Source: Polyodon spathula (Eukaryota > Chordata > Actinopteri > Acipenseriformes > Polyodontidae). From it: a stretch of 64,000 nucleotides of DNA. This document shows, one piece after another, positions 35,885-49,300 of this stretch. The stretch covers positions 32,104,097 to 32,168,096 of the forward strand of contig NC_054552.1 of the NCBI RefSeq assembly GCF_017654505.1, in the 5' to 3' direction. The notes below the pieces were generated by a model, which was not told the DNA's origin, searched no databases, and worked only from the letters and a program-made list of their open reading frames with translations. Every line of letters begins with the position of its first letter. The first letter of the stretch is position 1. Both the position numbers and the translations under genes were made by a program.

Positions 35885-38800
35885 ATATTCGCATTATATA
35901 TTTTGGGGGTTTGTGTCTCTTTGTAATTTGTAACTAAGCTGGTAGCAACATTGTTGAGCCAGGAGCCTACCACACCTGTGAAGCCTGTGGGTGGGGTATG
36001 GATCCTAAAAACATGTTTTGCAGGGCAGGCAAACTGTCCACACCAAAATGCTGCTTAGAATTAGTGTGTGACAACCGGAATACCTTCCGCTATCAGATTA
36101 CTTTCAACAGTTCTGCAGGAGTACTAGCTGTCTTTTGCACTGTGAACAGTGCTTGATTCTGTGGTACACCCACTGCTTGCTATTGCAAAAGGGCAGAATG
36201 AGAATAAGAATGGCGTTTTTTAAACACCTGCTGTCAGCTACTTCAATCTCTTTCGACTGGGCTCACAGATCCTGATTAGCAGCACTACTAATAGCGTTAA
36301 TCTAAATGCATGAAACAAACCAAGAGTACATGAAAAAGGGAATGTGAAGCAACAAGATGCTAACTGAACACTCCTCTGTCAGGGGTCCAAACCGGGTTAT
36401 AATCATGCCATTACTGTCAGACATATACCTATTAATAAAGCGCATGACTGGAGGCAACAGTATGTACTGAAACGGCCCACGAGGACCAGAGTGGGGAACC
36501 CCAGGTTAATCTTCAAGTGTTATTACAAAGCCCTTCACAAGGGCATTGACTCAAGGCTGTTCACTGTTCCGAGAACAGCTGTTGCTGGCAATGAGGGCTT
36601 CTTTTCTAAGTCCTTGATGTCCACGCAGGCCAGAAAAGCTTTTCAGTTTTAACATTTGTTTTAGTTTCTGAAATGTTTTGCGGCTCACACAAGGAGACGC
36701 TCTGACAGGCTCTTGAGACTTAGCTGCAATCACGAAAGAGATGTCAGAATATGTTGCAATGCTCTAAAAGGTCACATTTAGTATGCTTATATATAATATA
36801 TTTATTTCATGTGGGTGCTCAACTATAAACTGGGAACAGTAAATTACAGTACTGAAAAGCACTGAAACGCCAAAGAAGTGCTTAAAAAAAGTACTTTGAA
36901 GTGTACTGTTAATGGATATAATTTACTTAACTACACTATGCGTGTACAACATATTGATTTACTAGACATGCATTCAAATCGCAGTTACATACGACTCTTA
37001 TTATATTTGGGGACATTTAAACGCGTTGATAGTAAGTGGAGTGTGATATTAAACAGGTTTCGGGAGAGCATTAAAAAGGGGGCGCTGGTTTTAAAAAATT
37101 AAATAAAAAAAGAATGCTGATGCCGAGGCCGCTGCCGTTATTCCATCACACGGTTCAGCATTCCTGTTTCTTTCACAACTCTCTCAAGAGTCTATTGGAA
37201 GCAGCTGTTTTGAATGGCTGGGACTTGAGACAGCCTTTAAAAACGCAACAACTCAAAACAGACCCCAAGGGCTCCATTAATAAAGGTGTTTTCTTGTCAG
37301 GAAGAACAGGGAAGTCTGTCTTGCATATCGGCTGCCAGTGCTAATGCTTTATAAATACAGCACAGAGCCGTAACAGAGGAGGACAGATTATTTACTGTAA
37401 CTGTAATTTTTATGATTTGATCCCTTGAGAAAGATATGTGATCGTTACCAAACTGTTGGTCAGCTGTATCCTGCCTGCCTCCCTGCCTGCGGTACTGACC
37501 CCTTGCTCTTCTTCTGTTGTATTCGATGGTTTTTCTAATGCTGCGCTGCAGAGCAAGCTCATTGTAATGGAGCCAAAACTTACTGCTTGTTTACTGCCTT
37601 CAGGGGGGAAATAAATCGGAAGAATTTTGTTTTCAATAAAGCGGCTGTGTTTGCTTTCAGAGAGACGGAAGTGTTTAACAGAACTGCTTTGTGTAGATTA
37701 GTTGTAATGGGGCAGGGAAGCACAGACCTAGGTGAACCAAGGATGGGATCTAATCCAAATTGCAGAAGTCCAAAATTGCAGGGATAATCACGCATGGTAC
37801 TTCCACTGGTAAGGGCACATCGTTACCATGTGTACTTCTTAATCATGTTGACATAATGCATGAATCTGTCATCCACACAGATACAATTACACACTTATCT
37901 GAGAAGGACAAGGTACCTCCAGGCGTAAGCTTGTACTGTTCAGGTGATCAAATACTTAGACCATCTATCTGCAGCAGGTAATGTCATAGCAGCGGTACAA
38001 TGCACACTTCATGGCAGCTTGCTTTGAAAGGGGGAAAATATGAATGTTTCATGATCTTTTTCTACGTTATAGAGATTCTTTTTCCTGTGCATGATTATAG
38101 CTGTATTAAATTCCCCCAGCTATATATATGGGTTGAGGTCCCATACCTGTTTGCACCCATGTGCACAATTAAACTAGATATTTCCTTGGGTAAAGGAGGC
38201 ACAAATTTGACATTTAAAAAATTTCAAAATAAAGCATTACACTGTTAAACGATTGCTATCAAAACAGAAAGCACATTTAAATAAACTCCCGCCCCCCCTT
38301 CTTTCAGTCTTTGCACACCCTGAAAGGGAGAGAAGGGAAAGTTTAGCTTCTTTCCTCCCCTCCACGGGTCTTCAGTTACTTCTGAACTGCGTGACACAAC
38401 TGGGAAAAATGATCCCACTTTTAGTGAAGTTTTGTGTGTCTGTGTTATGGGAAAGAGTCCAAATCACCACTGGAAATGAACTGGCAGACAATTATATTGG
38501 GTAGTGAGAAATGAAATTGCATAGCGCACAGATTACACAATAAACCACACTCGTTTCATGGACCCAATTAGGTTTCACTGGGACAAACTACAGTGTTTAT
38601 TACAATTGCATCTTCATGGAAGCATCCTGTGTTCAAGATACATGTGGCACATTTGAACTGTTACTTGAAAAGAAATGAAAGAACATTGCATATATGGATC
38701 TGGGCTCAGGATTCAGGCAGTTGCAATGATGGCAATGCTTTGTGCTTTAGTTGTGGTTCCAGTATGTTTGTTTGCTTCCGCGTTTATCAGTATCTGATCA

Positions 38801-39658
38801 GGTGGCTTTTGGATACCTTTTAATATTTCATCCTAAAAGAGCGGACTCACGTTTTTGTGCATTCCATTTTGTTTTATGGTGATCGTATAACACGACTTTG
38901 TTAACTGAAGCTAGAAGACATATACTTTGTTTACTGCTTAAAACTGAAAAGGGTTTGGTACCCATCTCTTCTCCACGTCAGTGTTCTCGTTATAGAACCA
39001 TAACTTCAAAACACCCCATTAAAAGGTTAAAGAGTTATTCAGACAAATGTTTTGTCTAGTGCTTTCATCAGTACTCTTTTTAAATGGTACAGCAATACAC
39101 TGTTACCAACAGACACTATGAAACAGTAAAAGCCGGTTTATCTCTTTATATGCCCCAGGGCTGATTAAGTGTTGCTTGTTTGCTGCAATTCCAATGGCAA
39201 AGGAAGTGGTTTTCGAAGGACATTTTTCCCCGTAATCTGATGTGACCCTGTTAACAGCGCCCCCTGCAAGTGGCGTCAACCATAATCCCCTGCTGTTACT
39301 GAGCGGGTGAGGAAGGGTGCATGTTAAGTGCAATGAGAGTGGATGATGCTTGGGTAACTGAATGCAATCTTGGGCACACCCCACACAATCATGTTTAGCT
39401 TTGGTGGCACCTAATAATATGGCTCCTACAGCAGATTGCTGTGTAAGCTGCTCCCGTTTAACTGTGAAAACAGCTGGGAAAAAAAAAAAAAGTGAAAACA
39501 AAGACTAGCTGCTACAAAGCTGTAGAACTTGCCCAGTTGTATTGCTATATTTATTGCAAATACTGTTCATTACAACATGGAAAGACAATGGTATACAAAT
39601 GTAATCTGCAACTCTCACTTTCTTCCTGCAGAGGTTCTTGAAGTTATCAAAGCGTCCT

Positions 39659-39659
<1 letters not shown>

Positions 39660-39733
<74 letters not shown>
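39660..39733. repeat. (TA)n microsatellite
   Basis: About 36 TA units. Confidence 0.95.
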
Positions 39734-39736
<3 letters not shown>

Positions 39737-40558
39737 GGTAGAATTATGAAAACCTTGTGATTAAAGGGTTTTCTTGCCAAAGCCTCTAAGTATTCGTGGG
39801 CCTTGGAATTCCTGCGTGTTTCTCCTCCCTTTGCAGCTTTTACAAGTTGAGTGCTACACAGCAAAATTGGAAACGTGTGGAATCAATTTTCAATAATTCA
39901 GAACAGTTTTTGCTCAGTTATTATATTTTCTACAGTTGCACAAATGTACTCCTCTTAGTGTTTTTTTTTTTTCTACCTAAAGCACAAACACGCTGGGTCT
40001 ATGTTCCGTTGTTTTTAACCGTGTTGTTTTCATAAAGAAACTGGCTCGGATTCTGATGATGCAGGTTTTTAATTGTAAGTTCTGTTTAACATCTCAAAAA
40101 CTTTCTGCGGTTAAACAATCAAGCATTTTCAGCTCAAACATTTTTTTATTTTCTTAAAAACAAGCTTCAGAAGAATGCGACGCTGCAGCTTGAGCCCCTT
40201 AAAGCCCAGGAATTGTGCGGTTGCTGTTCAAAAGGTTTCTCCTTGAAATACATCTGAGAGTGAGTCAAGTATCACGAGGAGAAAAATGACGATTTGGACA
40301 AGCGACAGATCAAACCTGTCAGTAAATGTTAAACCCTTTTTCGTGCACTTCATTGCAAAAATAAGAATGTGATCATCATTTTACTTGTGGTCCGTAAAGG
40401 GTTAGAGCCGCGCCCGTCCCGCGATGATGAGAGTATTCTGGATTCAGCAGCTTTATTATTGTGTGGAGTACGCTGAGAAACAAAGGGGCTACAGTGGGGA
40501 ACTTAGCAGGTCACACTCCCATGGAAATGAAGTTCATCATGACTTTGCAGCACCACAA

Positions 40559-40735
40559 CGTGCGCGCGCGCGTGTGTGTGTGTGTGTGTGTATGGAAGGC
40601 CTCCATATGTACGTGCGCGCACGTGTGTGTGTGTGTGTGTGTATGGAAGGCCTCCATATGTACGTGCGCGCGCGCGCGCGTGTGTGTGTATATGGAAGGC
40701 CTCCATATGTACGTGCGTGCGTGCGTGTGTGTGTT
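40559..40735. repeat. GT/CG-rich array with three copies of a palindromic core
   Basis: Three units about 50 bp apart (cores at 40591, 40642, 40691), each with tatggaaggcctccatatgt and then acgtgcg, joined by alternating GT and CG runs. It is both a minisatellite and a strong Z-DNA/cruciform candidate. The reading frames through it are repeat artefacts. Confidence 0.9.
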
Positions 40736-41031
40736 GAGGAGGTATGAAGATTGGACACAGAGCCAGGCCAGAAACACTTGGTTCAAACAAATGTAGTCAT
40801 TTAATCACACAGAGAGGTGCATGAAAAACAAAAATGAATATATATCTGTGTATCTGATGTGATGTAAAATAACAGTACCGCTACCTAAAAAAAATAAGCA
40901 ACCCTTAGGTTTTATAGCTATAATTAAATAAAGAGCTGATTCAACCCTGTAATGAAGTTAAAGGTTAAATTGTTTCAATTATGTAATTTAGGGTACAGGT
41001 GAGTAAAAAAGACCAGGCAGTCTCTCAGACA

Positions 41032-41265
41032 CCTGGGGTCCATTTCACAAAGCACTGCAGGCACTTAGCAGGCTGCCATCTATCAAGCTATCTTAATTTT
41101 ACCTGTTAAAAAAAACAATATTTTAAGATAGAACAATGCATTTTAATATAAATACACTCAAGATGTGGATACATGTGTTATTTTCTTTCCTCCTTTCTTT
41201 CTTTAGGGAAGTGAATTGGATTTAGAAGACTGCTAACTAGAACTGCTTTGTGAAACAAGCCCCTG
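41032..41265. mobile_element. Foldback MITE-like element, family B
   Basis: About 234 bp. The left end cctggggtccatttcacaaa with gcactgc mirrors the right end aactgctttgtgaaacaagc with ccctg. The terminal inverted repeat is about 25 bp and contains tttcacaaagca. This resembles widespread fish repeats with 'tttcacaaagc' ends. Non-coding; no clear target duplication seen. Confidence 0.6.
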
Positions 41266-41863
41266 CTTTCTAGTGTAGGAGACCCTTCACACATCAGTTA
41301 AATTGACAGTTCCTAAAAAGGCATCATCATCACACGTTAACATCACTGTGTCGCCAGGGTGGTTTTAGTGGTGCAACATACGACACAACAGTTTCAAATA
41401 TCTAATAGTCCTTCAATGAGAAATTAAATATGGATTATTCCTTTTCAATGTGATTTTATTACAATTACTATAAAGTTAATTAGTTATACACAAGAGCACC
41501 ACATATTGCAAGAGTAGACTATACTGAAGGCCATTCTGCAAGGGTTTGATTGAGCAGTGTTGCTGCTGAAAAGAGGGCAATATTTAAAATCAGAGATGCT
41601 GGCTTTGTCAGATTATAACGAATGGTGATTTATCATGTGAAGAGGTGGCTGTGTGATTTATGAAAGCGCTGTCCAACGGGTTCTGCTCACACGGCAAGGA
41701 CAATGCGGACGACGCGATCAGTGAAAGCAGAAGGATGGATTGCACCGCGGGGAAGAACAACATTTGGAAACAGCTGGCTGACAAATCTAGCTACCATTCT
41801 GTTTGATGAAAACATAAAGCACATCTGGTCCTGAGACCAAACACCATGAAGTAATAGCATGCT

Positions 41864-41866
<3 letters not shown>

Positions 41867-41959
<93 letters not shown>

Positions 41960-41960
41960 T
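41867..41960. repeat. (TA)n microsatellite
   Basis: About 45 TA units with one phase slip near 41939. Confidence 0.95.
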
Positions 41961-43341
41961 ACACAGAAACAGAGTATGTAATGTTTCCTGATGTCTCTCC
42001 GTGATGAGCGTGTAGTTTTAAAAGATAGGAGCCTCCTGTCACCTTGCTTAAAGGCTTTCATTTACAGATTTCCCTCACACAAAAGATATTTATATAGATT
42101 TCAACATATACTTACCCAGGGCCTGCTCATACATGCAGCTCTCCAGACAGGCAGAGGGAAAGAGAACATGAAATACTCTGTCAGTTATACCAGAAGCAGC
42201 TGAATCAGCTAGCGGATCGTACTCAAGCACACCATGAACTCAAATTAACCTTCAAGCCTGTATGAAAAGATCTATTGGTGTTCCATGGCACCGCACTGCC
42301 AAAGTGTTATAGTTTCCATCATTAACAAGGGAATTTGCCCCAGCCAGATAATTACTCCAGAATTTTTGTTTCCCCCTAGTACCGTCATAGTTTTTTTTTT
42401 TAATATACCTTTCCTCTGGTGCTAGCAAAACAATCAATCAATCAAGCCATTGCACCTGAGACTCTAAATTAACATCCTGGTATGTTACTTTTTTTTTTTT
42501 TTTTTTTTTTAAGTAAACTTTTCACTGGAGCAAAAGCTAAATTAATCTGTCCCAATGTTGTGTGGAGGTGAAATAGAAGTGCATGCACATTTCTTTATCT
42601 CTACAGATGATATACTTTGTGTGCCCAGTCCTAGCACTGCAAGAGAAGCTGTGTGTTCACTCTAATCACGAAAGCAGTAAGAACCCCCGAGCACTTGCTC
42701 TCCCACTCTGGGGGTGCACTATTCACTACACAGTTAAACCGCTCAGCCCTGCTCACTGCCAGGCTCTGAGCTTCAGTGTTGTTTACACTAAGAAATCTGC
42801 CTGGATAATTAATTTCATATTTCACAGCCTTCACTTGGGACCCCCTTCGTAGGCATTAATGGAAGATCTCCCTTTCATCACTGCTTTTTCGGGTTTGACC
42901 ACCCCAGTGCGAAGTTAAACTAAGAAATAAGTGTGGTTGACGGCCTGGATTTCAATTTCCTCCGTACATGTATCTATACTTGGTGTGGGAATGAAGCTGG
43001 AAGAGATTAATTGTGCCTTGAACAGTGGCTCTGGGTGGTTTTCTGCTGCGGTTATATAGTCTCTAACACGCATTTCATTTGCATGCTTTTTGCTTCATAT
43101 ACGTGTTTGACTCATCAGAATTGTTTTTTAACTTGTTAAGAGATACAGCAGGCTATTGATTCAATTGTTCTGGACAGTTGCAGTTGTTAACACAGCTGCA
43201 GCCAGTTTGATCATTTGAATACTCTGCACAGTACCTCGTTGGGTTGACAAGAGGTAACCTCACTTGACTGGTAGGATCCTACGAGCTGTGCCCTTAGGTA
43301 ACTTGCTTTCGTTTTTCACTGCGCTTGCTCTGTAGTATTGA

Positions 43342-43454
<113 letters not shown>

Positions 43455-43655
43455 AAAGGCTTCGGTTTAGTGCTTTTCCAATCTGTGCTAGGTTGTTTTG
43501 TTTTGTTTTCTATGAATTGGACTGATCATCTCAGGTATGTGCATGTTCTAACAAGAGCCAGTGTCTGAGCCACATTCACTACGATCCTCTCTGAAGAAGA
43601 GCCGGCATTTCATTTAAACGACTGCTAATCAGGCTGATGCCACTGGCAACCCAGC

Positions 43656-43658
<3 letters not shown>

Positions 43659-43736
<78 letters not shown>
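43659..43736. repeat. (TA)n microsatellite
   Basis: About 39 TA units, 208 bp after the GA tract. Confidence 0.95.
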
Positions 43737-43741
<5 letters not shown>

Positions 43742-44171
43742 GCTACAGTTGTAGAGGTTAGTTATTTTCAATTAGCTTTTTTTTTCCATAATGTTTCATT
43801 GCTCATTTTCCACAGCAGGCTCTGTTGCAGTGTGAATGTCAAAAGCTATGTACAGTAGTCGTGTGTATTAGGTAAGTTGAAGTTCACAATTTAACTGTGT
43901 GTCTGTGCTGGTCTCCAAGTCAAGTGGAAAACAAAGCTGTGCAGTGTGATCCCTGCGTGATCCTGCCTGGCCGGAGTGATGCTAAAGCTTCCTGTTTGTG
44001 GAAACAGCGCTCCTGTCTCATGAAGCCGCTCTTCCGAGCAATGGAAAAACATCCGACTCGGATAAAGACTGCAATGTCTTTACTTTGCAAAAACAAGCAC
44101 GAAATAAACACAGCAAGCGACTCCCTGGCACTGCTGCCCTTGTAAAAGCTTACCAATGTATTTTTGCATTT

Positions 44172-44260
44172 TTCCCCAAGGTCACTCTGTGCATTTATCA
44201 TAATTAACCACGGTTTGCCATGTTTTTAATATGCTTTACCATACCTCTCTGTGTCAAAAA
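44172..44260 (-). repeat. ggtaaagcata interspersed repeat, inverted copy
   Basis: The reverse complement contains aggtatggtaaagcatatta, aacatggcaaacc and tatgataaatgca, matching 63180-63240 almost base for base over about 60 nt. Confidence 0.65.
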
Positions 44261-46157
44261 CAAGAAGAAACCAATCATAGAAATACCGATTCTCTTTTTA
44301 AAACTTCTGCTCCTAACTATTTGCTAACTTTTCCTGAATCCTTGAAGAAAATGCACACTACATAGCTCCTGCTTTAATCCAGGGTGGAGGTAAGAGAGTC
44401 ATAATCTTTATACAGGCTACAGCGAGTTATATATGGGTTTGCTTGTTTGTTTTTTTTCATTCTGGAATAGCGTGCATTATAAAAGGCATGCTATAAAACA
44501 ATACTATTTTGAATAAACACAGTTCTCAACATGTTCTCAGCACTAACTCAAAAAAAGAGAAACAGTTACAGCGTTTCTGTGCAAACTCTACCTTTTTCTC
44601 TAAAAGAAGAAGAAACAGAATGGATATGGCAGGTTTTTTTTATGAATGCAGGTCCAAGAGCACACACATTTGTCATGCCTCAACAATCTCTCTGTTCCAA
44701 AATATTTACAGCCTTTCTGCTATACCTTACCCACTCCTGAGTTAAATATGTACTATTTTTTTATTGAACTGAGGAGTCTCTTTGACAAAAGCCAAGCTAA
44801 GCAGTAACAGTGAAACCTTGTGTGTCCTTTAATTGATGAAATGTCTTAGTCACACGTTCATACCACTAACAGGCTAAGAGGCACAACCATTAAATCTAAC
44901 CCGTCTTCTAATCTTTAAATGTCCATTCCAGCACACATAACACACTCATTAGTGAGTGGTGCATGTTCATGTCAGCTCGACAGGAATATTTTAAGTAATG
45001 CCATAGATCCAGTGACAAGAACAGTGGAATTGATAAACAGCATTACAGCCATTCTCAATTTCACTGGAGCTAAACCAGCTATCAGGGCCAACTATCGGAG
45101 CCAAATGTGAAAAGCTATATTTTTCTGGACTGGTGTTTGTGAAAGTGCTAGTAGCATAGCTAATGACCATTAGCTCTGTGGCACTCGGGGGCAGGAGAGC
45201 ATTGCACACAATGTAACAGGTTGCTGTCTGAGCTGTCCAGATAAGTGAAGTGTTTGTACAAACAGTACAGAGACATATACACAGTACAGAGACATAGGAA
45301 GCATTCTGCATTTTCTATCTACAACCCCCTGATAATTACTGACACAGTTCTGTCTAAATGGGGTGCTTTGCTAGGGGAGGGTGAGAAGGGCAGTTGGAGC
45401 TGTTGGAATAATATTTTAAGTAAGCACGCATGATTCTGCATTCTCATTAAGAGAAGAAATGAGGCTGTGAGAGCCAGGGGTGACTGGAGTTTCTCTTGGC
45501 AGGCAGACTGAACGTGGCGTCTCCTTCGAGTTTGTTTTTCCCTGCCCCGCGCTCCACCCTGTCATAAAGACCAGTGAGACTCCCAGACTCTGTGTGGGGA
45601 ATGGAGAATGTTGGTATTGTAATCGCTTCCCTCAGATGAGATACACGGCTCTAAGTGGCTGCGATCCCTTCCTCTCCTGCCCCCCCCCCAACCCATTCAA
45701 TCCATTATATGCAGCAGCAATTGATTGGAAAGCTATATCACCAAATGGGACAGCACCGCTCCATTCAGAACAGCCTGGTCTACATATTAAAACATTTCAA
45801 AAAGTAGTGTTCGACTTCTAAATATCTGCAGCACGAATTCTGATCACAATTAAAAACAGTACAAGTATAAGATTAATCAAGAATGCCCTTTTGGCACGGG
45901 GAGAAGATATGGCAGCTCCAAAATGCCATTTCTGATATGAAAACGAAGGCGCTCAATAAACTCAGGGTTGACAGTTTCGGTGGGAGGGGGGTTGTGAGAT
46001 CTAGAACCCCAGCATTATTTTTTAAGACCCACGAGTAGGTTGCCAGAGATGTTAAAACCCAATACAGTCACCTGCTATTGATTCAACAAATGACAAGAGT
46101 TGCCCCCACCCCCACCCACCAAGCACCATATAAAGGTGGTTCACAGCTTCTTTGAAG

Positions 46158-46322
46158 CAGGGATGAGACCCGTTGCATAGCAGTTTGATCCACTCCTGGT
46201 CTCACTATGAGTTTCAGACAACACACTTGAGCTTGTTGCCTATACATTGTAGCTAATCAAGCACATATTAAAACCTGGAATGGGTGAAAATGCTATGCAA
46301 CAGGAGTCTTATTCTATTCCGA
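46158..46322. mobile_element. Foldback MITE-like element, family A, copy 3
   Basis: Starts cagggatgagacccgttgca. The arm gttgcatagcagtttgatcc mirrors gggtgaaaatgctatgcaac. The interior is nearly identical to the 34.3 kb copy (gagcttgttgcctatacatt; agctaatcaagcacatatta). Non-autonomous; the outermost right end is degraded. Confidence 0.7.
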
Positions 46323-49300
46323 TAAAGCTTCTCTAAAGGTGCCTCTGAAACCTTGGAATGGCAGAAATGAGATGGCTTGGAAACTAGAAGCAAAGATCTT
46401 TCCACTCGACTGCACGTGAACAAGCACAGACACAAGCAAGCAAGCCTTTTCACTGCACTAGGCATAGGATCATAAAAAGGCAATTTGAAGTCTAATATAT
46501 GTCTTTCTTACAATGTAATGGTATTGCATTTTGAAACCCAAAAATTGATAACTATTTCTTTGCAAGAAATTTGCAATACACCTGCTCAAGAGACATTTGT
46601 CATTAGGTCCAAATACAAAACCCCTTCTCTGAAACACTCACCACCCATTCCATTCCCCTTGGTGAATAAGAGAAAGGAATGAAGAAGCAGCTCTATTTAG
46701 ACTCTGACAGTCGCAACCAGGAGAGGAGATGGTAATTTGAAGGAACTGAAAGAAGGTTTTACAGCGGAGCCGCAAAATAATAAATCCAGCATCTTTAAAG
46801 AGATGTCTGTGTAATAAGTGTTTTTTTTGGGGTGTTTTTTGCTGCTAATGTGTTCCACATTTTTAGTTTAAATGGGGTGGACTCAGGAAATGCAGTCACA
46901 CTGCTTGCTTTCCAGACTCCCAGGCTGAGGTTTGGCTCCGGCACACAGCATTCCTTAGACTCGCCGTTTTAACCCAGCCAGTGTCAGGGTTCTTGACATT
47001 CTGTTTACCGAAATGGCTGCAGGGCCTGCTTTATGAGACTGTCTTCCCGTTGCCCAGCAATGCAGGAATGCCTCTGCCTGCACCGTGAGCTGCAGGTCCA
47101 AGGCTATTTGCTGATCTGTCCCCGGAGAGCTGGCCAGTCTTGTTACAGTTCTGCCTTCAAAAAGCTCAACAGAATTGTATGGTATAACTAAAGACAGTAG
47201 AGAAGGCACTGGCTGTTGGTCTACTTGGACCAGGGCTTGTTTACATTCTCAGCCCGGTATTAGGGGCTATGCATGCAGAAGACACTTCATAAGGTTTCAT
47301 GAACCCTCTTCATTTTCTTGTCAACCTCATGGGCTCATTATGGGATGGCAAGATAAGGGAGGACAGCCAAGCAGCTCTGACATAATTACAGAATCTGCGG
47401 TGATCAGACCTACTTGTGCAGCAGCAATTACAAGTCCTGCAAATGTTTAAATACTGCGTTTCCTTGTTTGCTTTGGGACTTGTTTTCGATTCGAATGTGC
47501 TTGGCACGTGAAAGAACTCAACGCTTTCAAAAAGGTGGCTGTTTTGGGGTAAAGCACGTTTGTTTTTAATTTTCAAAACTATTTTAAGCTTTGCGGTTTG
47601 GTAAGCATCCCCTGGAGTTTGTGACTGGAATAATGTCCTATTTATCGTACAATATGACATGTATTTTATATTCTTTCTTTAAAAAAAAAGAAGATAAAGA
47701 TTAAAACATGCAACATTTCACCAGATTACTCCCAAGTGTAATAATCAGATAATTGACATGGCAACAACGCCATTCCTCACTTAAAAACAGTTTGCAAATG
47801 TAAAATATCACTTAAAAAGAAATAATTGTGTTGGCTTCATAGAAATAAGGCCTCAGTTAGGTTTGATAGCTGGTAATTAAAACAACACCTTATCTTCAAG
47901 TTACCAAGATTTAAATATTAACTGTGCTGAAACTGCACCTCTAGACATGCATGTGTCTCCAAGTTCCTTTGGTCTGTAATAGTATTGACTGAACTAAAAG
48001 GATCGAGTTTCATTCGCAAGGTCAAGTTTCACATTCCTGGGCTAACTGGGGTGACCCGGCTGATCTCAGGCATACCTGTCTGCTGTGTGACTTTGGGAGG
48101 CCCTGCCTGCAACCCAAACCACAATGCAAGCTTGCGTCCTTCTATTTAGTGCTCTAGCTAGCCAAGGTTATAGCAGCAAGGGTTATATCATTATACAGCA
48201 ACTGAACCAGCAGCTTTACCCGCTGTCCTGTTTTTATTTAACTCTGTTGCTGATTCTGTTTAGTTCATTATTTGCCATGCTATCTTATTGACTCTTCCAG
48301 CAATACAAGCTTCTGAAAGCACTACTCAAGGCTGATATGAGGCACCTCACAATGCTGCATTGCAATAGTACAAACAGAGATGTATTAAAACCTCTTTAAC
48401 GTCCTGCAAGACACTTTGGGGCCTGCCACATTGTGTTAACGGATGGAGATCAAGGCAAACAGTGGGCCAACCTGAAATTAGGCACTGTTCTTAATAAAGT
48501 GCCCAGCCAGTGTAAATTGCTAGTTAATAACAGGTAGTTAGTAACTATGACTGAGAATTATGTAAATTGAACGATGGATCAATAGCTGTGATTATAGATG
48601 TCTGTTTCAGTGTACCGCGCTGGAGCAGATGATCATGTTGGTCTGCACCGTGGCGCTAAGGTTTAAGGCGTGCAGATGTGCGTGTCCCTCTCATAGATAA
48701 GGAATAGCTCAGGGCAGTGTACTGCGTGGGTCTGTATTCTGTTAAACCATACCCATTTCCAGACATTATTAGCTAAGTTCTTCAGGCAATTACATGGGAA
48801 ACATGCAGCCGTGGGCTATACCATTGTAGGTAATGACAGAGGAACTATAAAGTAGCAGCTCTAATTGGGTTATAAATTTCAGCTGACCCAGAGTAACCCT
48901 CCAGAGCACAGTAGTGTCCAGATGTTGAAAGCCATTTAAAGGCAAACCACTGTTTTTTTTTAAAACTGTGTTTGTCAACTGTTAATTGTTTCCATTAAAA
49001 AAACATAACATTTGAAGCTACTGCTCCACAGCTGCTAAGCATGTTTAATGAGTTATCGGAAGAAGAAAAAAACATTACATCTGTCAAAATAAAGAGAGTG
49101 ATGGATCTTCAGAAGAGGAAGCAGAAAGCGTTTTGCTTGACACAGTAGCAGCAGAAGTTCTGGAGAGTAATGAGTGACACGTTCTAGTTTGAGGGGGAAG
49201 TCACGGCATGCTCATCGATGAAGTGTCAGTGCACTTTCTCTTTCAGGAATTTCAGGAATTTCCAGTGGGGCAGTGTGAGCAGCAAAGGGTTAACATCCCA

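Larger units (their letters stand above)
35525..35910 (+). other. smad6: smad6 3' untranslated region
   Basis: AU-rich sequence from the stop codon to just past the AATAAA. It contains TTATTTATG at 35678-35686 (an AUUUA-type instability element), GTGCAAT at 35691-35697 and GCACTTT at 35735-35741. The short AU-rich layout suits a rapidly turned-over feedback-inhibitor mRNA. The 3' end is inferred from the poly(A) signal; longer isoforms cannot be excluded. Confidence 0.75.

Noticed and set aside
40424..40796. Overlapping repetitive frames (MEGLHMYVRA repeats)
   Set aside because: Produced by the GT/CG minisatellite in several frames; not a protein-coding repeat.
46158..46322. 8-bp target duplication around the foldback element
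   Set aside because: Flanks compared by eye gave no convincing duplication, so the hAT assignment remains open.
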